Positions 34,567 to 43,797 of a stretch of 64,000 nucleotides of DNA are shown in pieces. The position numbers and the translations under genes were made by a program. The DNA is taken from NCBI RefSeq assembly GCF_003387075.1, contig NZ_QUMQ01000001.1, positions 1,178,001 to 1,242,000 of the forward strand, given 5' to 3'. Under the pieces are notes generated by a model. It ran no database searches, was not told the DNA's origin, and saw only the letters and a list, made by a program, of their open reading frames with translations. Every line of letters starts with the position of its first letter. Within the stretch, counting starts at the first letter, position 1. Source of the DNA: Asanoa ferruginea. Its GTDB lineage: Bacteria > Actinomycetota > Actinomycetes > Mycobacteriales > Micromonosporaceae.

Positions 34567-35697
34567 TTAACCGATGGCCTTCGCCCAGTTGGCGGCGAGA
34601 TAGTCGTTGGCGGACTTGGTCTGCGCGTCGGTCAGGAAGACCGGCGTGCCGCTGACCGCGGGCAGCGCCTGGAACAGCGCGTTATCGAGCGTGCCGGCCG
34701 TCTTCATCGCGTCGGCGCGAACCGGGCGGGCACCGCCCTTGAGCCACAGGTTCTGGCCCTCGTCGCTGTAGAGGAACTCCTGCCACAACCGGGCGGCCGC
34801 GGGGTGCGGCGCGTCGGCGTTGATGGCCTGGACGTAGTAGGAGCCGAGGACCGCGTTCGCGGGTACGACGGTCTTCCAGTCGACCTTGCCCTTGAGCTTG
34901 GCGCCCTGCGCGACGTTGAGATAGTCCCAGTCGAAGACGACCGGGGTCTGGCCCGACTCGATCGTCGCCGGGGTCGGGTCGACGGGCAGGAAGTTGCCCG
35001 ACTTCTTGAGCTGGCCGAAGAAGTCGACGCCCTTGGAGATGTCGTCGGCCGAGCCGCCGTTGCCCAGCGAGGCCGCGACGACGCCGTTGAACGCCGCGCC
35101 GGCCTGGGTCGGGTCACCGTTGAGGGCGACCTTGCCCTTGTATTCCGGCTTGAGCAGGTCGGCGATGCTGGTCGGAGCGGGCACCTTCGACGAGTCGTAC
35201 CCGATCGACATGTAGCCGCCGTAGTCGTTGACCCACGTGCCGCTGGCGTCCTTCAGCGCGGCCGGGATGTCGTTCCAGGTCGTGACCTGGTAAGGCGCGA
35301 ACGTGGCCGTGTTGGCCAGCGCCACCGAGGCGCCGAGGTCGAACACGTCCGGCGCGCCACCCTGGCCCTTGAGCTGCTTGGCGGCGTTGATCTCGTCCTG
35401 GCTGGAAGCGTCGGGCTGCGCGGAGTTGACGGTGATGCCGTACTTCGCGGTGAAAGCCTTGGTGATCTCGCCGTAGTTGGCCCAGTCCGGCGGCAACGCG
35501 ATGACGTTGAGCGCGCCTTCCTTCTTGGCGGCCTCGACCAGCTTGTCGATCCCACCGAGGGCGGCGGCGTTGGTGGCCTTGGCCGCGTCACTCGCGGCGG
35601 CCTCGTTGTTGCTCGACGGCGGGGAGCAGGCGGAAAGGCCCACCATCGCAGCGGTAACCGCGACCAGGGCGGTCCCGCGGGCAATCGAGAATCGCAC
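34567..35697 (-). CDS. ABC transporter substrate-binding lipoprotein, PotD/FbpA-like
   Basis: A 376-residue protein with lipobox VGLSAC and a low-complexity Ala/Asn linker. SBP_bac_6/8-type text follows: KKEGALNVIALPPDWANYGE, GGAPDVFDLGASVALA, WVNDYGGYMSIGYDSSKV. The family binds polyamines, Fe3+, thiamine or phosphonates; the visible residues do not decide which. First gene of a four-gene minus-strand operon. Upstream lies the palindrome CATAGGTCCTATG. Confidence 0.88.
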   Translation of the reverse strand: MRFSIARGTALVAVTAAMVGLSACSPPSSNNEAAASDAAKATNAAALGGIDKLVEAAKKEGALNVIALPPDWANYGEITKAFTAKYGITVNSAQPDASSQDEINAAKQLKGQGGAPDVFDLGASVALANTATFAPYQVTTWNDIPAALKDASGTWVNDYGGYMSIGYDSSKVPAPTSIADLLKPEYKGKVALNGDPTQAGAAFNGVVAASLGNGGSADDISKGVDFFGQLKKSGNFLPVDPTPATIESGQTPVVFDWDYLNVAQGAKLKGKVDWKTVVPANAVLGSYYVQAINADAPHPAAARLWQEFLYSDEGQNLWLKGGARPVRADAMKTAGTLDNALFQALPAVSGTPVFLTDAQTKSANDYLAANWAKAIG

Positions 35698-35738
35698 GGA
35701 TCCTCCCTTCTCGCGCCGACCCTTGGACCGGCCGGCGT

Positions 35739-35751
35739 CATAGGTCCTATG
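35739..35751. promoter_or_regulatory. Palindrome upstream of the PotABCD-like operon
   Basis: CATAGGTCCTATG is a perfect 13-bp palindrome flanked by GCCGG and CCGGC, 42 bp before the binding-protein start, in a 275-bp spacer shared with a rightward hydrolase gene. It may be an operator; the regulator is unknown. Nothing else was seen in the spacer. Confidence 0.4.
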
Positions 35752-35972
35752 CCGGCCTTGGCCGGTCGGTGATCATCATGGGGTCGGCCGGACAGCCCGC
35801 CGGGCAACGCCGGAAGGCGACTCCGTGGCGATTGGTCGACGCGACGATGACCAGGCAGCAGGCCGCGCGGCACGATGGGCGCCAACGTCCGGATCATGCC
35901 TCGGCATCACTTCTGAGCGTCGCGGCCGGGCGTAGCGTCGAGTAACGAGACCCCAACCGCAGAGGCAAGGTC

Positions 35973-36830
35973 ATGACGCAGCTGACATCACCTACGCGCA
36001 CGGTCGAAGCCGACAACGGCACCACGTTCGCCTACCGGCGCTTCGGGAAGCAGTCCGACGTACCCCTGCTGCTCCTGCAATGTTTCCGGGGCAACATCGA
36101 CCTCTGGGACCCGATCATGGTCGACACGATCGCCGCCGAACGCGAGGTGATCACCGTCGACGCGAGCGGCGTCGGCCGTTCGACGGGCAGCACGCCACAC
36201 AACGTGCCTGACTACGCCCGCGACATCATCTCGTTCGTCGACGCGCTCGGCCTGCACAACATCGACCTGCTCGGCTTCTCGATGGGCGGCTTCGTCGCGC
36301 AGGAACTGACGCTGATGCGCCCCTACCTGATCCGCCAACTCGTGCTGGCCGGCACCGGCCCCGAGGGTGGCCGCGGCTTCCACAAATGGGCCGACGAGCT
36401 GCAAAGCCACGCCTTCAAGGAAGAGCAGGACGCCGAAGACCTGCTCTACCTGTTCTTCACGCCGTCGGAGGCCAGCCGGGCCAAGGGCATGGACTACCTC
36501 GGCCGCATCTTCAGCCGGGAGAGCGACCAGGACGCGGTGACGTCGCTGGAGACCCGCGACGCTCAGATCGACGCGATCGCCGACTGGGGCATCCCGGACC
36601 CCAGCAAGTTTTCGCGCCTGGCCGGCCTGCGCCAGCCAACGCTGGTCGTCAACGGCGACCGCGACATCATGGTGCCGACCCCGAACACCTTCCTACTGGC
36701 CGGCCATCTCCCCAACGCCGAGTTGGTCCTCTACCCCGACGCGGCACACGGCGCGCTGTTCCAATACCCGGAAGACTTCGGCAACCGGGTCAACGAGTTC
36801 CTCGAGGCCGCGGAAGACCCGGCCTGGTAG
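35973..36830 (+). CDS. Alpha/beta-fold hydrolase
   Basis: A 285-residue protein with an intact triad pattern: nucleophile elbow LLGFSMGGFV (Ser ~107), acidic residue in VVNGDRDIMVP and His in YPDAAHGALFQ. It resembles AB_hydrolase_1 proteins of the haloperoxidase/esterase kind. The oxyanion region reads LLLQCFRGNIDLWD. Substrate unknown. It is followed 13 bp later by an SRPBCC gene, probably in one transcript, and is divergent from the PotABCD-like operon. Confidence 0.87.
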   Translation: MTQLTSPTRTVEADNGTTFAYRRFGKQSDVPLLLLQCFRGNIDLWDPIMVDTIAAEREVITVDASGVGRSTGSTPHNVPDYARDIISFVDALGLHNIDLLGFSMGGFVAQELTLMRPYLIRQLVLAGTGPEGGRGFHKWADELQSHAFKEEQDAEDLLYLFFTPSEASRAKGMDYLGRIFSRESDQDAVTSLETRDAQIDAIADWGIPDPSKFSRLAGLRQPTLVVNGDRDIMVPTPNTFLLAGHLPNAELVLYPDAAHGALFQYPEDFGNRVNEFLEAAEDPAW

Positions 36831-36843
36831 GGAGTTTGCGAAC

Positions 36844-37287
36844 ATGGACATCGACCGCCAGGCACCGGCCATCGTCGAGGTCTCCCGAATCATCCGGGCG
36901 CCGTTGATGACGCTCTGGCTTTTGCACGTCGACATCGACGCCTGGCCACGCTGGAACCGACACATTTCCAGCGCGGCCCTGCGCGGCCCGATCGGCGTCG
37001 ACGCGACGTTCGACTGGGAAACCGAGGGCTTGAAAATCACGTCGACCATCACGGAGTACGACCCGATGCGGCGGATCGCCTGGACCGGCACGGCCAGCGG
37101 CATCGAGGCTCGACACGTCTGGACCTTCGCGCCGCGCACGGAGCAGGCGGCACAGGTGCAGACCGTCGAGTCGTGGGCCGGCGACCCGGTGCGCGCCGAC
37201 CCCGCGGCGATGCGGGCGGCCCTGGACGGCAGCTTGCAGGGTTGGCTGACCGCCCTGGAAAGCGAAAGCGAACGCGTCACCCACTAG
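36844..37287 (+). CDS. SRPBCC (START-like/polyketide-cyclase-like) protein
   Basis: A 147-residue protein of the Bet v1-like fold: an N-terminal strand (APAIVEVSRIIRAPLMTLW), DIDAWPRWNRHISSAAL, FDWETEGLKITSTITEYDP and a long C-terminal helix. These domains bind hydrophobic ligands in a central cavity. It follows the hydrolase by 13 bp with GGGAG upstream. The 3' end overlaps the convergent GNAT gene by 11 bp. Ligand unknown. Confidence 0.82.
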   Translation: MDIDRQAPAIVEVSRIIRAPLMTLWLLHVDIDAWPRWNRHISSAALRGPIGVDATFDWETEGLKITSTITEYDPMRRIAWTGTASGIEARHVWTFAPRTEQAAQVQTVESWAGDPVRADPAAMRAALDGSLQGWLTALESESERVTH

Positions 37288-37801
37288 CCAGGGTGATCCA
37301 GTAGCGGCGCACCGGGCCGTGGTCGGTGTCGCGGACGCCCTCCAGCACGCCGCCGTTGCGTTCGATCGTGCGGGCCGAGGCGAGGTTGTCCCGCAGGCAG
37401 GGAATGAGGATGCGGTCCAGGCCCAGCACGGCGCGGGCCTCCACGAGCATCTCCCCCAACGCCCAACTGGCCAGACCACGGCGGCGCGCCGAAGGACGTA
37501 CCCCATAGCCGATCTGGCCCAGGTCGTCGTCGAACTTGTGCCGCAGCGCGATCCCGCCGAGCACCTGGCCGTTTTCGACGATCCACCGCGGCGAGGCGTG
37601 CCGCTCGTCGGGACACGGTTCGCCGGCCGCGTGGGTCAGGTAGAGGCGCTGGCGCACCCAGGTGGCGAAGCCGTCCGGCGAGCGCACATCGTCGTCGGCG
37701 CCCAGGCCGAAGCCGTCTTCGTGTAGCCCCGGACCCCAGTCGTCGCAGCACTCCACGAAGGCGGCGTGCAGGCGGGTGGTTGGCACGATGAGTTCAGGCA
37801 T
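37277..37801 (-). CDS. GNAT-family N-acetyltransferase
   Basis: A 174-residue protein from ATG 37801. The acetyl-CoA pyrophosphate loop is visible as IGYGVRPSARRRGLASWALGEML, followed by RDNLASARTIERNGGVLEG, the usual C-terminal GNAT strand-helix. This is the pattern of the COG3981-type GNAT predicted acetyltransferases. Acceptor substrate unknown. It is convergent with the SRPBCC gene and divergent from the HTH_42 gene; the 262-bp spacer upstream shows no other feature. Confidence 0.87.
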   Translation of the reverse strand: MPELIVPTTRLHAAFVECCDDWGPGLHEDGFGLGADDDVRSPDGFATWVRQRLYLTHAAGEPCPDERHASPRWIVENGQVLGGIALRHKFDDDLGQIGYGVRPSARRRGLASWALGEMLVEARAVLGLDRILIPCLRDNLASARTIERNGGVLEGVRDTDHGPVRRYWITLASG

Positions 37802-38063
37802 GCGCGCCACGCTAGGCGCGGACCGGCCCCGTGACGACCCGCTCCAAACCCGATCAGCGGGCCAACACAACCAAAAGAGCCCAATCCTTCAGGGGAGTAC
37901 GCCGCCCGCGCCAGCAACGGCTTGACGGCTAGCTCACAGTCCCCAAAGGAGGTTCGGCGAGAAGTCGGCGCAGGCTCGGTCACGGCTCGGGTTGTGATCT
38001 GCGCCACAATCCGTGCTGGACCCGCTGGCCCAGGTGCGGCGGGGGTTTGGCAGGCTGCTGGAC

Positions 38064-39257
38064 ATGGCAGCCGAAAGGATCTCCGAGCGGGTGCTCAACC
38101 GGGCTTTGCTGGAGCGGCAGTTTCTGCTCGCCCGCACCGGGCGCGGCCCGCTCGAGGTGATCAGACGGCTGGTGGCCGTGCAGGCGCAGGAGCCCAACTG
38201 GGCCTTTGTCGGGCTGTGGACCAGGATCGACGGGTTCCGGCAGGCCGCGCTTACCGCGTTGCTCGAAGACGGGCAGGTGGTTCGGTCCGGTCTGCTGCGC
38301 AGCACCCAGCATCTCGCCGCCAGCGCCGACTTCCGGCGGTTGCGGCCCTTGCTCCAGCCGGTGCTCGACCGCACCGCGAGCACGCCGCACTTCGCCCGCA
38401 ACCGGGCCGGGCTGGGCACCGAGGAGTTGCTCGCCAGCGGGCGTGAGGTGCTCGCCGGCGGCACGGTGACACGCAAGGAACTCGCGCGGCGGCTGGCCGA
38501 ACGGCACCCTGGGCGCGATGGCAAGCTGCTGGCCGGTGAGGTCGAGTTGCGCGTCCCGCTGGTGCACGGGCCGGCCACCGGCGGGTGGGGCGCGTGGGGC
38601 AACCGTTCCGCGGTCTCCGTCACGCCCGCCGAGCCCCAGGGGCGGCCGATGACCGTCGAAGAGCTCATCCGGCGCTATCTGGCCGGCTTCGGGCCGGCGG
38701 GCGTACGCGACGTGCAGGCCTGGTGCGGGTTGACCCGGCTGTCCGAAGTGGTCGATCGGATGCGCGGCGAGCTGCGCGGCTATCTCGACGCCGAAGGGAA
38801 AGAACTGTTCGATCTCGCCGATGCCGAGTTGCCCGATGCCGACTGCCCCGCACCCGTGCGGCTGCTGCCGGCCTTCGACAACGCCCTGCTCGGCCATGCC
38901 GACCGGACCCGGATCATCAGCGACCAGGACCGAAGCGCGGTGATGCCCGGTCAGGCCCGCGTGCGACCGACGTTCCTGGTCGACGGCCGGGTGCACGGGA
39001 CCTGGGCGCTGCGCGACGGGACGGTGGAGGTCAACCCGTTCCGGCCACTCGGCGCCGACGACCAGGCGAGCCTGGAAGCGGAAGCCGATCGGCTGCTGTC
39101 GTTCACCGGCGACAGCGGGGGCACCGGACCGGTGCCCCCGCACGTCCCAGGTCAGCCGATCGGCGACCGGGGCCAGGTTGTGGGGTCGTCCGGGTCGCCG
39201 GCCGGCACCAGCCCGGCCACGACCGCCGATGCCTCGGTCTCGCCGCCCGGTTGGTAA
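38064..39257 (+). CDS. HTH_42 winged-helix protein, AlkZ-like
   Basis: A 397-residue frame from ATG 38064. The N-terminal text LLERQFLLAR...VAVQAQEPNW places Q-A-Q at residues 40-42, matching position and form of the QxQ motif of AlkZ-type DNA glycosylases, which unhook interstrand crosslinks. FLVDGRVHGTWAL and DRTRIISDQDR are family marks. A DNA-repair glycosylase role is thus possible but not shown. The last ~35 residues overlap the convergent gene by 106 bp and are low-complexity, so the true C-terminus may be unconserved. Confidence 0.82.
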   Translation: MAAERISERVLNRALLERQFLLARTGRGPLEVIRRLVAVQAQEPNWAFVGLWTRIDGFRQAALTALLEDGQVVRSGLLRSTQHLAASADFRRLRPLLQPVLDRTASTPHFARNRAGLGTEELLASGREVLAGGTVTRKELARRLAERHPGRDGKLLAGEVELRVPLVHGPATGGWGAWGNRSAVSVTPAEPQGRPMTVEELIRRYLAGFGPAGVRDVQAWCGLTRLSEVVDRMRGELRGYLDAEGKELFDLADAELPDADCPAPVRLLPAFDNALLGHADRTRIISDQDRSAVMPGQARVRPTFLVDGRVHGTWALRDGTVEVNPFRPLGADDQASLEAEADRLLSFTGDSGGTGPVPPHVPGQPIGDRGQVVGSSGSPAGTSPATTADASVSPPGW

Positions 39258-40411
39258 GCGACCCAGGCACCCATTCCCGGACCTAGCTTCCGCACCGGGG
39301 TCTGGTCGGTCGACGTCAGCCGGCCGCTCTCCTCCGTCGCGGTGACGCCCGTCGGCACCGGCGGCTGCACCGTGGGGTCGACGAGCGGACTCGGTGAGTT
39401 CGGCGAGCCAGGCGAACCCGATGACGTCGGATCGGTCGTGGCCGGCGCCGTCGGGATCGGGTCGGGCGAATCGGTTGCCGGCTCCGCCGTCTCCGCGGGG
39501 TCGCCGGTCAGGGTGCGGTAGTCGACCTCGACCAGCCGGGTCCCGTTGGAGAACAGCAGCGAGCCGTTGCGGATCCCATGTCCCGGCCCGACCGCCATCA
39601 CGCTGCCGGAGCAGTTGAGCAGCTGCCCGCCGCTCGGCACGACCGATAGCCGGAACGGCGCCGAGCAGGCCGTCGTCGTGTCGAGCCGGACGGCACTGGC
39701 GAAGGCCTTCAGCTCGTCGACCCCGACCACTGTCGCCTGGGTGGAGGTGCCGTCGACCGACCCCACGAAGCCCGACGCGACCAGGCTGACCTCGACGGTC
39801 ACGTCCTCGGCCGGATGCCAGCTGAGCCACTGGTTCGGACCCCAGTCGAACTGCTCCTGCTCCAGGTTGGCCGGATGACCGTCGATCTCGACCGTCGAAC
39901 TCTTGTTGGGCACGGACGCGTTGTCGGACTGGCCCCGGTCGGCGCCCCGCCACATCGACACCCGGCCGCTGACCTGCACGTCGCCCGACATCATCTGGAC
40001 GTCGATCTGCTCGACCCCGTCGTGGCTGGTCCAGCCCACCGCCTGCACCGGCAGCGGCGCCCACGGCACCGCGAACCGCAATACCGTGGGATCCTCGCCG
40101 ACCAGGTCAGGGCGGGCCGCGGCGCCCAGCTCACCGTAAACCGCCGGCAAGACCGGCACCGTGTCCCAGCTTGTCGGCCCGTTGCCAGAGCCGTCACCGG
40201 TCACCACCGCCGGGCCGCCGCCGCCCGTGTTGACCAGCAATGATGCCGCGACCACGCCGGCCACCCCGGCACTGACCACCGCGTAGGCGGCGTGCCGGCG
40301 GCGCTTGCGGGCCCGGCCGGCGGCGAGCGCGCCGGCGAGCAGGGCGTCGGCGTCGACGGGCCGGTCCGCACGCTCGTGCATCAGCCCGGAGAGCTTGTCC
40401 TCGATCATCAT
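39152..40411 (-). CDS. Single-pass membrane protein coupled to the ECF sigma factor (possible anti-sigma/sensor)
   Basis: A 419-residue protein. The first ~40 residues are cytoplasmic (DKLSGLMHERADRPVDADAL), then a basic RKRRR and one span (AVVSAGVAGVVAASLLV). A ~280-residue extracytoplasmic region of unknown fold and a Pro/Ser/Thr-rich tail (SSGSPGSPNSPSPLVDP) follow. ATG 40411 overlaps the sigma-factor stop as ATGA, the usual layout for sigma/anti-sigma pairs. No HxxxCxxC zinc anti-sigma motif is present, so a regulator role is inferred from context only. Confidence 0.72.
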   Translation of the reverse strand: MMIEDKLSGLMHERADRPVDADALLAGALAAGRARKRRRHAAYAVVSAGVAGVVAASLLVNTGGGGPAVVTGDGSGNGPTSWDTVPVLPAVYGELGAAARPDLVGEDPTVLRFAVPWAPLPVQAVGWTSHDGVEQIDVQMMSGDVQVSGRVSMWRGADRGQSDNASVPNKSSTVEIDGHPANLEQEQFDWGPNQWLSWHPAEDVTVEVSLVASGFVGSVDGTSTQATVVGVDELKAFASAVRLDTTTACSAPFRLSVVPSGGQLLNCSGSVMAVGPGHGIRNGSLLFSNGTRLVEVDYRTLTGDPAETAEPATDSPDPIPTAPATTDPTSSGSPGSPNSPSPLVDPTVQPPVPTGVTATEESGRLTSTDQTPVRKLGPGMGAWVAYQPGGETEASAVVAGLVPAGDPDDPTTWPRSPIG

Positions 40412-40923
40412 GGCTTGCTCCTCATCGGGAGAGCGGAGGGAAAACCGGCGGGACCGACCTTCGCGCGCAGCGCGGCGATCCCGCGCATCACGTGTGTCCG
40501 GACCGTGACGGCCGAACAGCCCAGGATCTCCGCGATCGCCGCGTCGTCGAGATCCTCGTAGTAGCGCAGCACGAGGGCCGCCCGCTGCCGCGCCGGAAGC
40601 GCGGCCACCAGTTGCCACAACGCGTCGCGGTCGGCACTGTCCACACCGGAGGGAGACGCGGGCAGGGCGTCGACGCCGGCCAGCGATATCTCCCGCCGCC
40701 GCACCGCCCGCCGCCACCACGAGTTGCGCGCGTTGACCAGCATCCGACGCACGTAGCGGTCGGGATCGTCGGCGCGGGCGATCCGGGCCCAGCGGGGATA
40801 GGCCTTGGCCAGGACCTCCTGCACCAGGTCATCGGCGCGGTGGTCGTCGGCCAGCAGCAACCGCGCCAGGCGGACCAGGGCGGGGCCCCGGGTGAGCACG
40901 TACTCCTCGAACGTCACGCCCAA
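40408..40923 (-). CDS. SigE-family ECF RNA polymerase sigma factor
   Basis: A 171-residue sigma factor with region 2 (RLARLLLADDHRADDLVQEVLAKAYPRW, RYVRRMLVNARNSWWRR) and region 4 (LPARQRAALVLRYYEDLDDAAIAEILGCSAVTVRTH). It directs RNA polymerase to a small promoter set, presumably including its own. It overlaps the membrane-protein gene downstream. A palindrome at 40945-40960 lies just upstream. Confidence 0.92.
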   Translation of the reverse strand: MGVTFEEYVLTRGPALVRLARLLLADDHRADDLVQEVLAKAYPRWARIARADDPDRYVRRMLVNARNSWWRRAVRRREISLAGVDALPASPSGVDSADRDALWQLVAALPARQRAALVLRYYEDLDDAAIAEILGCSAVTVRTHVMRGIAALRAKVGPAGFPSALPMRSKP

Positions 40924-40944
40924 CAGACGCCAAGCGCAGCCGCC

Positions 40945-40960
40945 GCGTTGACATCAACGC
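40945..40960. promoter_or_regulatory. Palindrome upstream of the ECF sigma gene
   Basis: GCGTTGACATCAACGC has 7-bp perfect arms about CA/TG, centred 30 bp before the sigma-factor start. It could be an operator. No regulator gene is adjacent. Confidence 0.4.
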
Positions 40961-40979
40961 CCGGAAACCTTGCCCAACC

Positions 40980-40998
40980 GCCACGGCTAGGCCGTGGC
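40980..40998 (-). terminator. Terminator hairpin after purH
   Basis: GCCACGGC (40980-40987) pairs with GCCGTGGC (40991-40998) over a 3-nt loop, 9 bp after the purH stop on the minus strand. Confidence 0.65.
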
Positions 40999-41006
40999 CT
41001 GAACAA

Positions 41007-42563
41007 CTAGTGGAAGAAGTGCCGGGCCCCGGTCAGATACATGGTCACGCCCGCCGCCGAAGCGGCCGCGATCACCTCGTCGTCACGGATCGAGCCACCC
41101 GGCTGCACGACCGCCCGCACCCCGGCGTCGGCCAGGATCTGGAAGCCGTCCGGGAACGGGAAGAACGCGTCGGACGCGGCGACCGAGCCCGCGGCCCGGT
41201 CGGCACCGGCCCGCGACACCGCCAACCGCGCCGAGTCGACCCGGTTGACCTGGCCCATGCCGACCCCGACCGACGCGCCGTCGTGGGCGAGCAGGATCGC
41301 GTTGGACTTCACCGACCGGACGGCCCGCCACGCGAACGCCAGGTCGGCCAGCACGTCGGCCTCGGCCGGGGTGCCCGCGACCAGGCGCCAGGCGGCCGGG
41401 TCGTCGCCCGGCGCGTCGATCGCGTCGCGCATCTGCACCAGGACGCCGCCGGTGATCGGCTTCCACTCGGCCGGCAGCGGCGCGAACACCGGCGCCTTCA
41501 GCAGGCGGATGCTCTTCTTGCGGCTCAGGATGTCGAGCGCACCATCGGCGAAGGCCGGCGCGACCAGCACCTCGGTGAAGATGTCGGCCACCTGGGTCGC
41601 CATCTCCACGCTCACCTCGCGGTTGACCGCGATCACGCCGCCGTAGGCCGACACCGGGTCACAGGCGTGCGCCTTGCGGTGCGCCTCGGCCACGTCGTCG
41701 CCGACCGCGATGCCACACGGGTTGGCGTGCTTGATGATCGCCACCGCGGGCGCGTCGAAGTCGTGCGCGGATCGCCAGGCCGCGTCGGCGTCGACGTAGT
41801 TGTTGTAGGACATCTCCTTGCCGTGCAACTGCTCGGCCTGGGCGAGCCCGGCCGGCGCCGCCGGGTTGGCGTAGAGCGCGGCCTGCTGGTGCGGGTTCTC
41901 GCCGTAGCGCAGCGGCGTCTCGACGTGCAGGGTGAGCCCGGCGAACGTCGGCCAGTCGGCCGGCGCCACGGTGGTCGCGAAGAACTCCGCCACCGCCACG
42001 TCGTAGTCGGCGATGTCGGCGAACGCCCGGGCCGCCAGCGCGCGCCGCTCGGCCAGCGTGAAACCGCCAACGGCCAGAGCATTCACGATGCCGGGGTACG
42101 CCGCGGGCGAGGTCACCACGGCCACCGAGGCGTGGTTCTTGGCGGCCGCGCGTACCATCGCCGGTCCGCCGATGTCGATCTGTTCGATGCACTCGTCGAC
42201 CGTCGCGCCCGACGCGACCGTCTCCTGGAACGGGTAGAGATTGGACACCAGCAGCTCGAACGGTGCGATATCCAGATCGGACAGTGCCGCGACGTGGCTC
42301 TCCAGCCGCGTGTCGGCGAGCAGCCCGGCGTGCACCCGGGGGTGCAGGGTCTTGACCCGCCCGTCGAGCACCTCGGGGAAGCCGGTCAGGTCTTCCACCC
42401 GGGTGACCGGCACACCGGCGGCCGCGATGGCCGCGGCCGTCGAGCCGGTCGACACGATCTCCACGCCGCCGGCGTGCAGGGCGGTCGCGAGCTCCGCCAG
42501 CCCGGTCTTGTCGTAAACGCTGACCAGGGCTCGCCGCAGCGGACGCCGCGCTTCGTCGTTCAC
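41007..42563 (-). CDS. purH: Bifunctional AICAR formyltransferase/IMP cyclohydrolase
   Basis: A 518-residue enzyme catalysing the last two steps of de novo IMP synthesis. The N-terminal MGS-like cyclohydrolase domain ([44 protein letters not shown]) is followed by the transformylase domain ([41 protein letters not shown]). GTG 42563 overlaps the purN stop as GTGA, so the two genes are translationally coupled. The predicted product is full length. Confidence 0.97.
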   Translation of the reverse strand: MNDEARRPLRRALVSVYDKTGLAELATALHAGGVEIVSTGSTAAAIAAAGVPVTRVEDLTGFPEVLDGRVKTLHPRVHAGLLADTRLESHVAALSDLDIAPFELLVSNLYPFQETVASGATVDECIEQIDIGGPAMVRAAAKNHASVAVVTSPAAYPGIVNALAVGGFTLAERRALAARAFADIADYDVAVAEFFATTVAPADWPTFAGLTLHVETPLRYGENPHQQAALYANPAAPAGLAQAEQLHGKEMSYNNYVDADAAWRSAHDFDAPAVAIIKHANPCGIAVGDDVAEAHRKAHACDPVSAYGGVIAVNREVSVEMATQVADIFTEVLVAPAFADGALDILSRKKSIRLLKAPVFAPLPAEWKPITGGVLVQMRDAIDAPGDDPAAWRLVAGTPAEADVLADLAFAWRAVRSVKSNAILLAHDGASVGVGMGQVNRVDSARLAVSRAGADRAAGSVAASDAFFPFPDGFQILADAGVRAVVQPGGSIRDDEVIAAASAAGVTMYLTGARHFFH

Positions 42564-43183
42564 GGGATGGTGACCTTTCTTCCGGTGATGGTCCAGCCCT
42601 CGCGGACCAGGCGGCCGACGTTGTCGACGAGCTGGCGCCGTTCGGCGACCTTGATCCGCTCGGTGAGCGTGTCCTCGGTGTCGTCGTCGAGGACCGGCAC
42701 GGCGACCTGGGCGACGATCGGTCCGGTGTCGACACCCGCGTCGACGAAGAACAGCGTCGCGCCGGCCAGCTTGACCCCGTAGTCGAGCGCGTCGCGCGGC
42801 CCGTGGATGCCGGGGAACGCGGGCAGCAACGCGTTGTGGGTGTTGAGGTAGCGGTCGCCGAACGCGGTGAGGAAATGGGTGCCGACCAGCTTGAGGAAGC
42901 CGGCGGAGACGACCAGGTCGGGCTTGTGCTGGGCGACCCGGTGGGTCAGCGCGACATCCCAGGCGTCCCTGGTGGGGTGGTCTTTCACCCGTTCGACGAA
43001 GGTCGGCAGCCCGGCGGCGGCCGCACGCTCCAGCCCGGCGATGTCGTCGCGGTCGGCGCCGACGGCCACCACCGCCGCGCCGTAGCCGGGATCGGCGCAG
43101 GCATCGAGCAGGGCAGCCAGGTTGCTGCCGGAACCGGAGATCAGGACCACGATGCGAGCGGGCGCGGGCACGTAGGTAGACAC
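42560..43183 (-). CDS. purN: Phosphoribosylglycinamide formyltransferase (GAR transformylase 1)
   Basis: A 207-residue folate-dependent enzyme transferring formyl from 10-formyl-THF to GAR in purine synthesis. Visible are the phosphate-binding loop [28 protein letters not shown] with [14 protein letters not shown] (catalytic Asn and His) and [13 protein letters not shown] (catalytic Asp). First gene of the purN-purH pair on the minus strand. Confidence 0.96.
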   Translation of the reverse strand: MSTYVPAPARIVVLISGSGSNLAALLDACADPGYGAAVVAVGADRDDIAGLERAAAAGLPTFVERVKDHPTRDAWDVALTHRVAQHKPDLVVSAGFLKLVGTHFLTAFGDRYLNTHNALLPAFPGIHGPRDALDYGVKLAGATLFFVDAGVDTGPIVAQVAVPVLDDDTEDTLTERIKVAERRQLVDNVGRLVREGWTITGRKVTIP

Positions 43184-43278
43184 TACCGGCCGGCCGGTCC
43201 ACCCCCTGCCACCGGCCTTGACGCAGTGATGATCTTCCAGGAATATCTGCTGGCCAACTACCCTGGAAGGACTCCTTC

Positions 43279-43599
43279 GTGAGCAACCCCTACCCGCCGG
43301 AGGGCTACGGGCCGCCCGGTTATGGCCCGCCCGCCCAGCCGCAGAACACGCTCGGGCTCGTGTCGATGATCCTCGGCATCATCTCGATCCCGCTGTCCTG
43401 CTGCCGCGGCATCGGCCTGGTCTTCGGCATCGCCGCCATCGTGCTCGGTTATCTGGGCAAGCAGAAGGTGGCGCAGGGCCTGGCCAACAACGGCAGCCAG
43501 GCGCAGGCCGGTTTCATCTGCGGCATCGTCGTTGCCGGCCTCGGCCTCCTGCTGATCATCCTGACGGTCGTCCTCAACGTCGCCCTGCCCGGCAACTGA
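43279..43599 (+). CDS. DUF4190-domain small membrane protein
   Basis: A 106-residue protein from GTG 43279 behind GGAAGGA. A Pro/Gly/Tyr-rich N-terminus ([20 protein letters not shown]) is followed by two hydrophobic spans ([37 protein letters not shown]) around an ALGYLGKQK-like basic loop. This is the DUF4190 layout common in actinobacteria; function unknown. It is divergent from purN and terminated by the hairpin at 43620-43644. Confidence 0.82.
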   Translation: MSNPYPPEGYGPPGYGPPAQPQNTLGLVSMILGIISIPLSCCRGIGLVFGIAAIVLGYLGKQKVAQGLANNGSQAQAGFICGIVVAGLGLLLIILTVVLNVALPGN

Positions 43600-43619
43600 T
43601 CCAGCGTTCCGGGTCCTCG

Positions 43620-43644
43620 CGAGGCAGGCCGAAGGCCTGCCTCG
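43620..43644 (+). terminator. Hairpin after the DUF4190 gene
   Basis: CGAGGCAGGCC (43620-43630) and GGCCTGCCTCG (43634-43644) form an 11-bp stem over a GAA triloop. The right arm is also the left end of repeat copy B, and the left-arm sequence recurs at 43785-43795, so alternative pairings compete. Confidence 0.7.
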
Positions 43645-43797
43645 TGGATCACGGTGGTGCTCCGGCGAGGTCCAGGCGGCGTCCGGGCGTGCGCGGAGAG
43701 TGGTCGGATACCGGTGTTGTATCTGGCCGGTCTTCGCGTGCGGTCGGACGTCGTCTGGGCCCGGCGGAGTGCCGCCTTGGTCCACGAGGCAGGCCTT
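43632..43797 (-). repeat. Long structured hairpin element, copy B
   Basis: A perfect 17-bp inverted repeat forms the ends (43632-43648 with 43781-43797). Stem 43670-43684 pairs with 43746-43760 (15/15 with G-U). The tip GGATACCGGTGTTGTATCT is at 43706-43724. Distances from stem to tip (36 nt left, 30 nt to the CTGGGCCCG block right) equal those in copy A, while the end sequences differ. The stop codon of the minus-strand DUF6350 gene (43796-43798) overlaps its end, as in copy A. Confidence 0.85.
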
